NCBI GenBank assembly: GCA_016282705.1
Contig: JAEELO010000027.1
Coordinates: 1-34,256, forward strand
DNA length: 34,256 nt
Direction: 5' to 3'
DNA from: Candidatus Gastranaerophilales bacterium
GTDB lineage: Bacteria; Cyanobacteriota; Vampirovibrionia; Gastranaerophilales; Gastranaerophilaceae
Positions 24,942-33,953 of this stretch are shown here, one piece after another. Position numbers and translations under genes: made by a program. Every line of letters begins with the position of its first letter. Position 1 is the stretch's first letter. The notes under the pieces are model-generated. The model saw only the letters and a program-made list of their open reading frames with translations, was not told the origin of the DNA and did not search any database.

Positions 24942-25166
24942 ATGAATCTTTCTTTTACACCTATTGTAAAATATCAACAGCCTCAAACATTATTAAAGAA
25001 AACTAATGATAATATTAATAATTCTGATGATAAAAAAGGAAAATTATCTGCATTAAAAGAAAAACATGAGCAAACAGTCGAAGTTGCTACAGATTTGGCA
25101 ACAGCTACGGTCAAACCTTTCTTTGATTTAATACACAAGATTGATAAGAAAAAAACTCAAAATTAA
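24942..25166 (+). CDS. Small protein with N-terminal LSFTP motif
   Basis: 74 residues from the ATG at 24942, which has AAAGGA 6 bases upstream; an upstream GTG at 24915 lacks a ribosome site. It opens with MNLSFTPIVKYQ, then an Asn/Asp/Lys-rich disordered stretch and a helix (EKHEQTVEVATDLATATVKP). No signal peptide or known domain. The LSF motif resembles ISFSA (2296 gene) and INFKR (33931 gene). A terminator follows directly. Confidence 0.65.
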   Translation: MNLSFTPIVKYQQPQTLLKKTNDNINNSDDKKGKLSALKEKHEQTVEVATDLATATVKPFFDLIHKIDKKKTQN

Positions 25167-25173
25167 TATAATA

Positions 25174-25205
25174 AAAAAGGCCCTGATTATTCGGGACCTT
25201 TTTTA
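25174..25205. terminator. Terminator between the LSFTP protein and serA
   Basis: AAAAAAGG (from ~25174) pairs with CCTTTTTT, with an inner CCC/GGG extension broken by a bulged base, and U runs on both strands. Serves the convergent genes. Confidence 0.75.
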
Positions 25206-25216
25206 TTTTGAATATT

Positions 25217-26809
25217 TTATGCATTTAATTTAATTTGTTGAGCATTTTTTATTCCGTCAATTTTATTTATTGTTGATAATGTTTCTTCATCAACATCTTT
25301 ATCTATAGTAATAAGCATTATAGAAACATTGTCTTTCTGATTTGATTTTTGTGCAACCTGCATTCTGTTAATGTTTATATTATGTTCTCCAATAACTGCT
25401 GCAACTTTTGCAACCATTGACGGCTTATTTTCGTGAGGAACAATCAACATGTGCTTTTCCGCTTCAATACTCATATTATAATCGTTTATTTTTACAATAC
25501 GAGGCATATTCTTTGCGATTAATGCGCCTGTTACTGTATTTTCATCAGAATCTGTAGTTAATGTTACCGAAATTGAACCAATGAATGTGCAATCTTTTTG
25601 GGATTTTGATGTAACAATATTTATTCCTCTTTTTTGAGCAATAAGAGGGGCATTAACAAAATTAACACCTTCAACCATAGCAGAGAAGATTCCTTTTTGT
25701 ATTGCTACTTCTAATGGCGCAATATTCAGTTCTGCTAAATTTCCGTTTACGTTTATATTAATATTCTTTAAATTTCCTTTTGAAATTTGTTGTACAAGCT
25801 GTCCGAGGTTTTCAGCAAGCTGCATATAATCTTTGACCGGTTCTATAATATCTTTTTTCAATGCCGGAATATTAATAGCCGCTTTTGCGCTTCCGCCTGA
25901 AAGAACTTCTTTTATCTGTTCAGCAACATCTATAGCAACATTGAATTGAGCTTCTTTTGTACTTGCACCCAGATGCGGAGTCATTACTATATTGCCTTCG
26001 CAGCCATATAACGGAGATGCCGTGATATCAGGTTCTGTTTCATAAACATCAATTGCTGCTGATTGAACCTGCCCTGATTCAATGGCTTCTTTAAGTGCTG
26101 CTTCATCAATAATGCCGCCCCTTGCACAGTTAATTATTCTTACACCTTTTTTCATTCTGTTTAAGGTGTTTCTGTTTATAAGTGATGTTGTTTCTTTTGT
26201 TTTCGGTGTGTGAATTGTGATATAGTCACATTGTCCCCAAAATTCATCTAAATTAGTTACATATTTTGCACCGATTTTTTCAACTGCTTCTTTTGTTGTG
26301 TATGGGTCTGAAACAACAACATTCATTCCGAGAGCAAGAGCAACTTCAGCTACGTGATGACCGATTTTTCCAAAACCTATTATTCCCAGTGTCTTACCGA
26401 AAACTTCGACTCCGGTAAATTTAGAACGTTCCCATTTGCCTTCTTTTGTTGACATTGCTGCTGCAGGAATGTTTCGTGACATTGCAAGCATTAATGCTAA
26501 TGTGTGTTCTGCTGCTGCGTTTGTGTTTCCGTCAGGAGAATTAACAACGATTATTCCGTTTTGTGTTGCAGCTTCTATATCAACATTATCAACACCAACA
26601 CCGGCTCTGCCGACTATTTTTAGTTTCTTGCCTGCTTCAAGTATTTTTTTAGTTACTTTTGTTTGGCTTCTTATCATTAATGCGTCATAGTCTTTGATTT
26701 TTTCTGCTAGTTCATCTTCTGGAAGTGTAGGGATGAATTCTACATCAGCCACTCCTTCAAGAATTTTACCTGCAGCTTCATTTATTTTATCGGTAATTAA
26801 TACTTTCAT
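25217..26809 (-). CDS. serA: D-3-phosphoglycerate dehydrogenase
   Basis: 530 residues, the long SerA type. It oxidises 3-phosphoglycerate to 3-phosphohydroxypyruvate with NAD, the first step of serine synthesis. The Rossmann loop GFGKIG is at 145-150, with RAGVGVDNVD near 70, RGGIIDE and the TPHLGAST block carrying the catalytic His. A substrate-binding-like domain (~320-450) and a C-terminal ACT domain (~458-530, IVPHENKPSMVAKVAAVIGEH) follow, so serine feedback is plausible. It starts 8 bases after the aminotransferase, in the same operon. Confidence 0.97.
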   Translation of the reverse strand: MKVLITDKINEAAGKILEGVADVEFIPTLPEDELAEKIKDYDALMIRSQTKVTKKILEAGKKLKIVGRAGVGVDNVDIEAATQNGIIVVNSPDGNTNAAAEHTLALMLAMSRNIPAAAMSTKEGKWERSKFTGVEVFGKTLGIIGFGKIGHHVAEVALALGMNVVVSDPYTTKEAVEKIGAKYVTNLDEFWGQCDYITIHTPKTKETTSLINRNTLNRMKKGVRIINCARGGIIDEAALKEAIESGQVQSAAIDVYETEPDITASPLYGCEGNIVMTPHLGASTKEAQFNVAIDVAEQIKEVLSGGSAKAAINIPALKKDIIEPVKDYMQLAENLGQLVQQISKGNLKNININVNGNLAELNIAPLEVAIQKGIFSAMVEGVNFVNAPLIAQKRGINIVTSKSQKDCTFIGSISVTLTTDSDENTVTGALIAKNMPRIVKINDYNMSIEAEKHMLIVPHENKPSMVAKVAAVIGEHNININRMQVAQKSNQKDNVSIMLITIDKDVDEETLSTINKIDGIKNAQQIKLNA

Positions 26810-26817
26810 TTTTTCCC

Positions 26818-27969
26818 CTATTTATTTAAATGTTCTATTAATGTTGCAACTCCGCTTCCAAGTGTAAATTTATGTCCCAGTTTATATAAAGTTGCTTCTA
26901 ATGCACCGATTGCAGTTATTGCGTCACGTTCCGAAACAAAACCTAATGTTCCCATTCTGAATATTTTGTCTTTCAGTGCATTTTGTCCGTTTGCAACAAC
27001 AATATCGTAATCATTTTTCATTACTTTTCTAATATCCGGAACGCTTATTCCGTCTGGCGGAAGAATTGCCGTAATAGAATTACTTGCATATTTTTCATCT
27101 GTTACAAATAATTTTAAGCCTATTGCTTTAATAGCAGCTCTTAGTGCTGAAGCAATCTTTGTGTGTCTTGCTACTATGTTTTCAAGTCCTTCTTCTTTCA
27201 TCATTTCAAGAGCGACTTTTAAACCGCAGAATAGACTTACAGCAGGTGTAAATGCAGTGGAATTATCTCTTACTGATTTTCTGTTTGTTGTCCAATTAAA
27301 GTAGAAATCAGGTCTTTTGCATTGTTCATGAACTTTCCATGCTTTTTCACTTGCTGCTAAGAAAGACAATCCCGGAGGTATCATCAAGCCTTTTTGTGAA
27401 CCTGTAATCAGAACGTCTATTCCCCATTCATCCATTTTGCATTCAATTGCACCGACGCTTGTTACTCCGTCTACAACAGATAATGCGCCATGTCCTTTTA
27501 TTATTGAAACAAGAGTTTTCACATCATTAGTTACACCTGTTGAAGTTTCGTTTTGTATTAAAGTAACTATCTTTATTTCCTTGTTAACGTCTTTATCCAG
27601 TCTTGCTTTTAAAACAGCAGGATCAATAGCATTTCCCGGTTCAACTTCTATTATTTCAACATCTGCACCTAGTCCTTTTGCAATTTTTGCCAGCCTTTGG
27701 CTGAAATTACCTATTACAAGTGACAGAACTTTATCACCTTCATTAATTAAGTTTGATAATGCAGCATCCATAGCTCCTGTGCCGCTTGCTGTGTATACCA
27801 ATACATCATTAGATGTTTGAAAAATATATTTTAAATCCGAATATACCGATTCAAGTATTTTGGAAAATTCACTGCTTCTGTGTCCCATCGGGTGTCTTGC
27901 AATTTCAAGCAGTACACTTTCCGGTACAGGTGTTGGTCCCGGAATCATTAAAAAACTCTTATCTCTCAT
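26818..27969 (-). CDS. Class V aminotransferase (serine-pyruvate / phosphoserine type)
   Basis: 383 residues, PLP-dependent, fold type I. The opening PGPTPVPESVL, ASGTGAMDAAL, VDGVTSVGAIE and the PLP lysine Lys193 in ITGSQKGLMIPPG mark the alanine-glyoxylate / serine-pyruvate aminotransferase group. Lying directly upstream of serA, it most likely makes phosphoserine from phosphohydroxypyruvate, replacing classical SerC, as described for some archaea and bacteria. Serine-glyoxylate or aspartate use is the alternative. GGGGAG stands 8 bases before the ATG. First gene of a two-gene operon. Confidence 0.93.
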   Translation of the reverse strand: MRDKSFLMIPGPTPVPESVLLEIARHPMGHRSSEFSKILESVYSDLKYIFQTSNDVLVYTASGTGAMDAALSNLINEGDKVLSLVIGNFSQRLAKIAKGLGADVEIIEVEPGNAIDPAVLKARLDKDVNKEIKIVTLIQNETSTGVTNDVKTLVSIIKGHGALSVVDGVTSVGAIECKMDEWGIDVLITGSQKGLMIPPGLSFLAASEKAWKVHEQCKRPDFYFNWTTNRKSVRDNSTAFTPAVSLFCGLKVALEMMKEEGLENIVARHTKIASALRAAIKAIGLKLFVTDEKYASNSITAILPPDGISVPDIRKVMKNDYDIVVANGQNALKDKIFRMGTLGFVSERDAITAIGALEATLYKLGHKFTLGSGVATLIEHLNK

Positions 27970-28124
27970 TCATTAATCTCCCCTCTACTTTTTTTATTCT
28001 CTCACAAAATTTTATTTAAATTAAGTTTTTGTTAAATTTGTTAACTATTTTACGGTTTTGAGTAAATTACGTATTTCAAAATGTTTTTATATATATGTAA
28101 GTAGTAGAAAAGGTGTGTCCAAAA

Positions 28125-28760
28125 ATGCCAAATGGTGTCTCTTGTGCATATTTCGCATTAAAAAATTGGAAAATCGGAACAACAGAACATAATGTTTTTC
28201 GTGAAGGCATTAGCTGTTGTCAAACAGTAAGAACTGCTGATGCTATTTCTAAAAGCGGTGTTCTTCATAGTTTGCCTTCTCTTATGAAAAATTCGGAAAC
28301 AGCTGCTTCTGCTGCATCTTCTTCTGCGGCTGTTACATCTTCTGCTGCTTCAACAGGAGCTTCAGTTCTTTCTAAGGCTGCGAAATTCGCAAGAAAAATT
28401 GTATATCCTTTAATTATCGGTTCAGGCATTTATAATACTGTGAAATCTGATGACAAAGTCAGAACAGGTGCTATGCAAGCAGGTGGTATAACTACTATGT
28501 ATGCTTTTGAACAAGTTGCTGAACGTGCTTTAAAAACAATTAATACAAAATTATCAGCATTGCCTATTGTTCAGAATAATAAAGCTGCTAAATTTGCTTT
28601 ATATGTTTTAAAAGGTGCATCATTTGCTGCTGCTTCAATTCTCGGATTTGAAGTCGGTAAAAACGGTGCAAAAAATCTTGTTGATAATATAAGATATAAT
28701 AAGGCTAAAAAACAAGTAAAAAATAATTCTGCAATTTTTGATGATATTAAATTAAAGTAA
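28125..28760 (+). CDS. Unknown Ala/Ser-rich protein with hydrophobic segments
   Basis: 211 residues from the ATG at 28125; AAAAGG lies about 11 bases upstream, and an in-frame GTG at 28113 is the alternative. The N-terminal ~60 residues contain three Cys (SCAYF, SCCQT) and no signal peptide. An Ala/Ser-rich stretch (~67-95) is followed by possible membrane segments around IVYPLIIGSGIY and GASFAAASILGFEVG, and a basic tail. Family not recognised. Its last 9 bases overlap the end of the convergent repeat-protein gene. Confidence 0.65.
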   Translation: MPNGVSCAYFALKNWKIGTTEHNVFREGISCCQTVRTADAISKSGVLHSLPSLMKNSETAASAASSSAAVTSSAASTGASVLSKAAKFARKIVYPLIIGSGIYNTVKSDDKVRTGAMQAGGITTMYAFEQVAERALKTINTKLSALPIVQNNKAAKFALYVLKGASFAAASILGFEVGKNGAKNLVDNIRYNKAKKQVKNNSAIFDDIKLK

Positions 28761-29621
28761 TATAGCTAATATCATTAATAAAATTCCGCCTAATTGTGAC
28801 ATTGTAGCCATATTTTGCATTCTTCTGTTGTTTTCATATTTATAACTGTTTTGTTTTGCATCATATGCAACTTTTAGTCTTTGCATTCTTGTTGTATCAG
28901 GATCTGTAGGGAATGTTTTGTTAAACAATCGCTGTTCTAATCTTGATAATCTGTTTGCATTATTGTCATCCATATAAGTTTTTTTGAATAAATCTTCTTC
29001 AAGTGCCATCATCTGGAACGGAAGTGTTTGACTGTTAACTGTGTCAAATCCTGCTTGATTATAATAATCATCCATTTCCTGTACGGAATAATTATTCTGA
29101 TAATGTTGATTTTGTAGCATTTGCGGTTTTAATACCGATGCTAATTTATCAACTCTTGTATTAAGATCAGCATTACTTGTTTTTGTAAATACTTTTTCTT
29201 CAAGTCTGTTTAAACGATTATATATATTTTCTTTTTTATATGTTGTATGAAAAATTTCTTCTTCCATTTTATCTACTATCGGATAATCTACGGAAGCATC
29301 TTCTTTTACATTCGGTATATTGGGCTGTGGATTATTTGCTTGCTGCTGAATTTTTTGCGGATCTTGAACGATTATACCTGTATCTGTTTGAATTGTTTCA
29401 AGTCTTTTTTGGATATTTCCTGTTCTTTTTTCTCCGTATAAATGTTCTTCAAGTCGTTCAATTCTTTTTGTTTCGGATTCATTTTTGTATTCATATCCGA
29501 AAATATTGTTTTCAATAGCATTTAAAGATTCTTTTGTGCTTACCGCCGCAAAAGTACATATTGAAAATGATATTAAAAATATAAATATTAAAATTATTAT
29601 TTTTTTCATTGTTGTTTTCAT
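28752..29621 (-). CDS. Secreted repeat protein with RLxRLE motifs
   Basis: 289 residues. A signal peptide or anchor at ~5-25 (cut near FAA) and a hydrophobic C-terminal end (277-289). Three ~43-residue repeats at 35-77, 117-160 and 206-250 follow the pattern xEExxFxxTYxxExxxxRLxRLExxxFxKTxxxDxxxRxxxL; the first is the most diverged. I recall this repeat type from cyanobacterial genomes, function unknown. The ATG follows the Yip1 stop directly (TAGATG), so translation is coupled; a second ATG lies at 29609. Last gene of a four-gene operon. Probably located in the envelope. Confidence 0.8.
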   Translation of the reverse strand: MKTTMKKIIILIFIFLISFSICTFAAVSTKESLNAIENNIFGYEYKNESETKRIERLEEHLYGEKRTGNIQKRLETIQTDTGIIVQDPQKIQQQANNPQPNIPNVKEDASVDYPIVDKMEEEIFHTTYKKENIYNRLNRLEEKVFTKTSNADLNTRVDKLASVLKPQMLQNQHYQNNYSVQEMDDYYNQAGFDTVNSQTLPFQMMALEEDLFKKTYMDDNNANRLSRLEQRLFNKTFPTDPDTTRMQRLKVAYDAKQNSYKYENNRRMQNMATMSQLGGILLMILAILL

Positions 29622-30200
29622 CTATATTGTGAATATATACCATATTTTGTTAATAAAATAAACTGCCCAATATGTCGCTAATATGGTGCTTATAAATGGA
29701 ATAAAAATCATCATTATAGCTCTGGCATTTGTAATATTATATACTGATTTTAAAACTAATGCATACAGCCATATTATCCATATGAATATAAACATTTCCG
29801 ATATTGATGCTATCATATAGCCTATTTCAAACATATTTTTTAAGAGATTTAACGGGGTAAAGAATATGTACGGAACAGGTACAAACGCACTCAGAAACAG
29901 AAGTTTGTTCAGATTTCCGTTTCTGTCGAAAATTTTTGCAATATATTCGAAGAAAAGTGCAGACATAAACCACCAGAATATGCTAATTATTATTTGCCAA
30001 ATAAAGCTTAAAATAAATGTCCAGTGATATATTGTTCTGTTTATTATTCCTGCAGACAGGCTGTTTATTGCTGCTATGGATATTATTAGTGCAATTGCAA
30101 GTCTTATAGAAATTTGTATATCTTTTTTCTCAAAAAAAGCTTTTGGTGAAAAAATTACACTGTATAAATATTCAAAAAAATCGTTTGAAGTTATTCCCAT
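29622..30200 (-). CDS. Yip1-domain membrane protein
   Basis: 192 residues, five likely membrane helices. The opening FFEYLYSVIFSPKAFFEKK and the following helices (ALIISIAAINSLSAG, IISIFWWFMSALFFEYIAKIF, LSAFVPVPYIFFTPLNLL) fit the bacterial Yip1 family, integral inner-membrane proteins of unclear function. It overlaps sppA by 10 bases and abuts the repeat-protein gene, so all are translated as one unit. Confidence 0.83.
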   Translation of the reverse strand: MGITSNDFFEYLYSVIFSPKAFFEKKDIQISIRLAIALIISIAAINSLSAGIINRTIYHWTFILSFIWQIIISIFWWFMSALFFEYIAKIFDRNGNLNKLLFLSAFVPVPYIFFTPLNLLKNMFEIGYMIASISEMFIFIWIIWLYALVLKSVYNITNARAIMMIFIPFISTILATYWAVYFINKIWYIFTI

Positions 30201-31195
30201 AAATATAACGGCTTTCTGCTTAATATAACACTTGTCGGAATGAAGTCAGTAATTTTAAAATTATTATTAAACTTGTATTCTGTCATGTCTGAAAACATTT
30301 CATTTAGTGTCATTTTCTTATTATAACTCAATAATTTTGCTTCTAAATTATTTTGGAATTTTTCTCTCATCATTGATTCTATCATCGTTTTGGCAGTATC
30401 AATGTCTCCTGTGACGTCAACAAATCCTAATTCTTGTGCTTGTTTTCCTGTGAAAACTCGTCCGTCGGCATAAGATGTAAGATTTTCTTCACTCAAATCG
30501 GTTTTATCTGCTTTATATGAATCATTTCTTTGAATTCTGCCTAATCTTATTGCATTAAGGAATTGTTCATAAGAATCATCTATAATATTTTGCATTAATT
30601 CGCGTTCTTCATCTGTCATTGCTCTTGTAGATGAGCCGATATCTTTATATTTACCGCTCTTAATGACAACATTATCTACATCCAGCTTTTTTGCCAGCAG
30701 ATTGTGATAATCCATAAATGAGAATATAACACCTATGCTGCCTGTGAGCGTTCCGTCTTGTGCTATAATTCTGTCAGAAGCTGATGCTATATAATAACCG
30801 CCTGATGCGGCTACATCATCAAAAACTGATATTACAGGTTTGTCTTCTCTTATTTTTAATATTTGGTTATATATATTTTGTGACATTGCAACAGTTCCGC
30901 CGGGAGAATTTATTTTTAAAATAATTCCTTTTATTTCTTTATCCTCTTTTGCTGCTTTTAATGATTTAAGCATGTTTGGTGCATTATATTCTCCTGAAAA
31001 AATATTTGTTTCAGTTTCTGATGCAATTGCTCCGTTTAGTTCTATAACAGCAACTTTATTTACATTAGAACCTATGATTTTCTTTTTGCTATTGGTTGAT
31101 TCATACGGTTTTGTTTTATCAATAGTTAAAATGCCTACGAATAAACATAACACACATAATATAATTATTATTTTTGAAATTAATGATGCTTTCAT
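30191..31195 (-). CDS. sppA: Signal peptide peptidase SppA
   Basis: 334 residues, the short single-domain SppA type. It is a membrane-anchored serine protease that degrades cleaved signal peptides. Anchor helix at ~7-24. The catalytic Ser131 lies in DVAASGGYYIAS and the general-base Lys182 in IKSGKYKDIGS. INSPGGTV and GTLTGSIGVI are the other clp-fold blocks. It overlaps the phosphohexomutase stop by four bases and Yip1 by ten. Confidence 0.95.
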   Translation of the reverse strand: MKASLISKIIIILCVLCLFVGILTIDKTKPYESTNSKKKIIGSNVNKVAVIELNGAIASETETNIFSGEYNAPNMLKSLKAAKEDKEIKGIILKINSPGGTVAMSQNIYNQILKIREDKPVISVFDDVAASGGYYIASASDRIIAQDGTLTGSIGVIFSFMDYHNLLAKKLDVDNVVIKSGKYKDIGSSTRAMTDEERELMQNIIDDSYEQFLNAIRLGRIQRNDSYKADKTDLSEENLTSYADGRVFTGKQAQELGFVDVTGDIDTAKTMIESMMREKFQNNLEAKLLSYNKKMTLNEMFSDMTEYKFNNNFKITDFIPTSVILSRKPLYLWE

Positions 31196-32682
31196 TTATC
31201 CTCACTTTTTGAAAATTTTTCTATTGCTTCATCTAATAGTGAAATCATTACTTCTTTATAATGATTAGCATTTTTTTTGGTTTTTGCTTCAAAACGTAGT
31301 GTAAATACAGGTTCTGTATTACTTTGTCTTATTAAAGCAAATCCGTCCGAGAAAACAATTCTCATTCCATCTATAGTTATAATATCATTTATTTTTGAAC
31401 CAAAAATTGAATTATCTTTTTGTATTTTCTCCGTTAACTCTTTCAGCACAGGCTTTTTTAGTTCGTTTTTGCATTTATGTCTGACTTCGTCTAACGTACA
31501 AACTTTTTTAAAGGGTTTTAATATGTCTGAAAGTTTAAAATCTTTATTAGATTTTTTATTTTTAGCAATTATTTCTATAATTCTGCAACCTGCATATATT
31601 GCATCATCATATCCGTAATACCTGTCTTTAAAAAACATATGTCCGGACATTTCACCTGCCAATATAGCATTTGTTTCTTTCATTTTTGCTTTTATAAATC
31701 CATGACCTGTTTTTGACATTATTGCTTCGCCGCCCTGCTTATTTATTTCATCAAACAAAACTTGCGAACATTTTACTTCCGATACAACAACAGGTCTTTC
31801 TCCTCTTACGGATAAGTCTTTAATTATGTCAAGCGCATATATATATAAAAGTTTATCTCCGGTTAGTGCATTCCCTTCAGAATCAATAACTCCGAGCCTA
31901 TCAGAATCTCCGTCAAATGCAATTCCCAAATCGGCACCTGTCTCAATAACTTTTTTCTTTATATCTTTTAATGTTGATAAATCACTGGGATTTGGATGAT
32001 GGTTCGGAAAATTTCCGTCCGGTTTTGAATATAATTCAATAACTTCGCATCCTAAATCCGAATATAATTTTGGTGCTACAACTCCTGCTGTTCCGTTAGC
32101 ACTATCTACAACGACTTTTATTCCGCTTCCTATTCTTCCGAATTTTGTCAGCATAGAATCCGTGTATTGTGTGATTATGTTATATAGCCTTGATTCGCCA
32201 TGTTTAACAGAGGTCAAATCATTATTCATTTGTTCTATAGTATATTCTTTAACCTTTTTTATTTCATTTTCACCAAGAGTTGTTTTATTATATGTTAATT
32301 TTAAACCGTTATATTCGGGAGGATTATGGCTTGCCGTTACAATTAATGCACCTGAAATTTTTATATTATTTGATATTGTTTCCGGATATGTTGCAAATTC
32401 GGAATAATATCCTAAAGGCGTTGGTACAACATCTAAATTTATAGCATTAGCGCCCATATGAGTTATCCCTTTTATTAAAACTTTTGTAAGGGATTCTGAA
32501 TGAAGTCTGGCATCGCGTGAAACAGTAACCCATATATCTTTAGGCTTTAAATTAGACATTTGTTCTATGTATTTTATATAGCCTTTTCCTACATAATAGA
32601 ATAATTCTTCAGTAATATCTTCACCGTAAATGCCTCTTATATCATTTTTGCCAAATGCACTATAATCCAGTGTTTTTACCAT
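31192..32682 (-). CDS. Phosphomannomutase / phosphoglucomutase
   Basis: 496 residues, alpha-D-phosphohexomutase family. It interconverts hexose 6- and 1-phosphates for nucleotide-sugar and envelope glycan synthesis. All four signatures are present: phosphoserine loop TASHNP with Ser118, metal loop DGDSDR at 257-262, sugar loop GEMSGH at 343-348 and the phosphate loop RQSNTEP near the end. Dual glucose/mannose use is common and cannot be decided. AAGGATATGG precedes the ATG. First gene of the four-gene operon with sppA, Yip1 and the repeat protein. Confidence 0.95.
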   Translation of the reverse strand: MVKTLDYSAFGKNDIRGIYGEDITEELFYYVGKGYIKYIEQMSNLKPKDIWVTVSRDARLHSESLTKVLIKGITHMGANAINLDVVPTPLGYYSEFATYPETISNNIKISGALIVTASHNPPEYNGLKLTYNKTTLGENEIKKVKEYTIEQMNNDLTSVKHGESRLYNIITQYTDSMLTKFGRIGSGIKVVVDSANGTAGVVAPKLYSDLGCEVIELYSKPDGNFPNHHPNPSDLSTLKDIKKKVIETGADLGIAFDGDSDRLGVIDSEGNALTGDKLLYIYALDIIKDLSVRGERPVVVSEVKCSQVLFDEINKQGGEAIMSKTGHGFIKAKMKETNAILAGEMSGHMFFKDRYYGYDDAIYAGCRIIEIIAKNKKSNKDFKLSDILKPFKKVCTLDEVRHKCKNELKKPVLKELTEKIQKDNSIFGSKINDIITIDGMRIVFSDGFALIRQSNTEPVFTLRFEAKTKKNANHYKEVMISLLDEAIEKFSKSEDK

Positions 32683-32780
32683 TTTAATCCATATCCTTGT
32701 TTCAAATTTAAAAAAATATTATACTTTCTATTATAAAAGATAATAATTATAAAATCAAAATATAGAATTTACGTAATAAT

Positions 32781-33641
32781 ATGAATAACAGAGTTCCTAA
32801 AAAAAATTTATTATTATTTATTTTGCCTTCTGTACTCGGATGTGCAATATTTATTTTCTTACCGTCATTATTTTCTTTTTTATTGAGTTTTTTTAATTGG
32901 GATTTAATATCAGATATGAAATTCAGCGGAGTTTCTAATTATATAGATTTACTTTCGTCGAATGATTTTAAGTTAATTTTTTCAAATACTGTTTTTTATG
33001 CTGTTTCTGTTACCATATTTGCAACTATAATCCCTTTAATTTTTGCTTCGGTGTTAAATAATAAAATTATCGGAAAAGAGTTTTTTAAAACATCTTATTT
33101 CCTTCCTTTTATTACTCCAATGATAGTTATTGCTATGGTTTGGCAATGGATTTTTGATCCTAATATAGGTTTCGTAAATATTATTTTTAAGTCCCATTTG
33201 CAATGGCTCTATGATGCTAAACTTGCCATGTATGTATTAATATTTGTTTCTGTATGGAAGCTTATTGGATATAATATGATAATTTTTCTTTCCGGATTTG
33301 CTTCTTTGTCACCTCAAGTGTATGAAGCGGCGAAAATTGACGGTTCAGGTCCAATTAATACATTTTTTAGAATCACTATGCCGTTAATGAGTCCTACAAT
33401 ATTTTTTGTCCTTTTAATTACAACAATAAGTTCTTTTCAGGTTTTTGATTTAATTTATTTAATGACTCAAGGCGGTCCCGAAAATTCTACCAATATACTT
33501 GTGTATTGGCTTTATAAAAATGCTTTTGAATTTTTTAATATAGGGAAAGCATCAGCTATTGCTTATATTCTTTTTGTTTTTATATTAATACTAACCATTA
33601 TACAGTGGAAATTAAGAAAAAAATGGGTTATGAACGAATAA
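32781..33641 (+). CDS. Sugar ABC transporter permease (MalF/UgpA type)
   Basis: 286 residues, six membrane helices, complete for the short type of this family. The ATPase-contact EAA loop reads EAAKIDGSGPINTFFRITMPLMSP near residue 193, and TQGGPENSTNILVYWLYKNAF follows as usual. Such permeases work as pairs with a second permease and a sugar-binding protein; the next gene is convergent and unrelated, so the partner is elsewhere. The binding protein at 22687-23892 is a candidate partner. No clear Shine-Dalgarno before the ATG. Confidence 0.93.
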   Translation: MNNRVPKKNLLLFILPSVLGCAIFIFLPSLFSFLLSFFNWDLISDMKFSGVSNYIDLLSSNDFKLIFSNTVFYAVSVTIFATIIPLIFASVLNNKIIGKEFFKTSYFLPFITPMIVIAMVWQWIFDPNIGFVNIIFKSHLQWLYDAKLAMYVLIFVSVWKLIGYNMIIFLSGFASLSPQVYEAAKIDGSGPINTFFRITMPLMSPTIFFVLLITTISSFQVFDLIYLMTQGGPENSTNILVYWLYKNAFEFFNIGKASAIAYILFVFILILTIIQWKLRKKWVMNE

Positions 33642-33646
33642 TCAGA

Positions 33647-33931
33647 CTATGCTAAGACTGATAATAAATGTGCATTAAAGTCTACAGGTTCGCTCTTTAC
33701 TTTATTAGCATAGAGTCCGTCTATACTTGATTTAATTTTCTTAGATTCATCACTAACTTCGGGTGTAAACATTGAAGTTACTTTACTAATAACATTAGTA
33801 ACTTGATTTTCAAATGTAGGTTGGTTAAGTTTATAATATCCGTTCATATATTCAGGATACGGAACGGCTGTTCTTTTGAAATTAATTTTGTTTGAGTTAT
33901 AGTTAAATGAATTAACCGAATTGATTTTCAT
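33647..33931 (-). CDS. Small protein with N-terminal INFKR motif
   Basis: 94 residues, no signal peptide or known domain. It opens with MKINSVNSFNYNSNKINFKR, Asn-rich with a short I-N-F-K block at 16-19, then PYPEYMNGYYKLNQP and a helical half. The pattern is like the ISFSA and LSFTP openings in the genes at 2296 and 24942. AGAGGA about 9 bases before the ATG. A near-consensus promoter and a hairpin-forming inverted repeat stand upstream, suggesting good expression. It converges on the sugar permease gene with only five bases between them. Confidence 0.72.
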   Translation of the reverse strand: MKINSVNSFNYNSNKINFKRTAVPYPEYMNGYYKLNQPTFENQVTNVISKVTSMFTPEVSDESKKIKSSIDGLYANKVKSEPVDFNAHLLSVLA

Positions 33932-33953
33932 TATATTTTTCCTCTTTCTCTGT

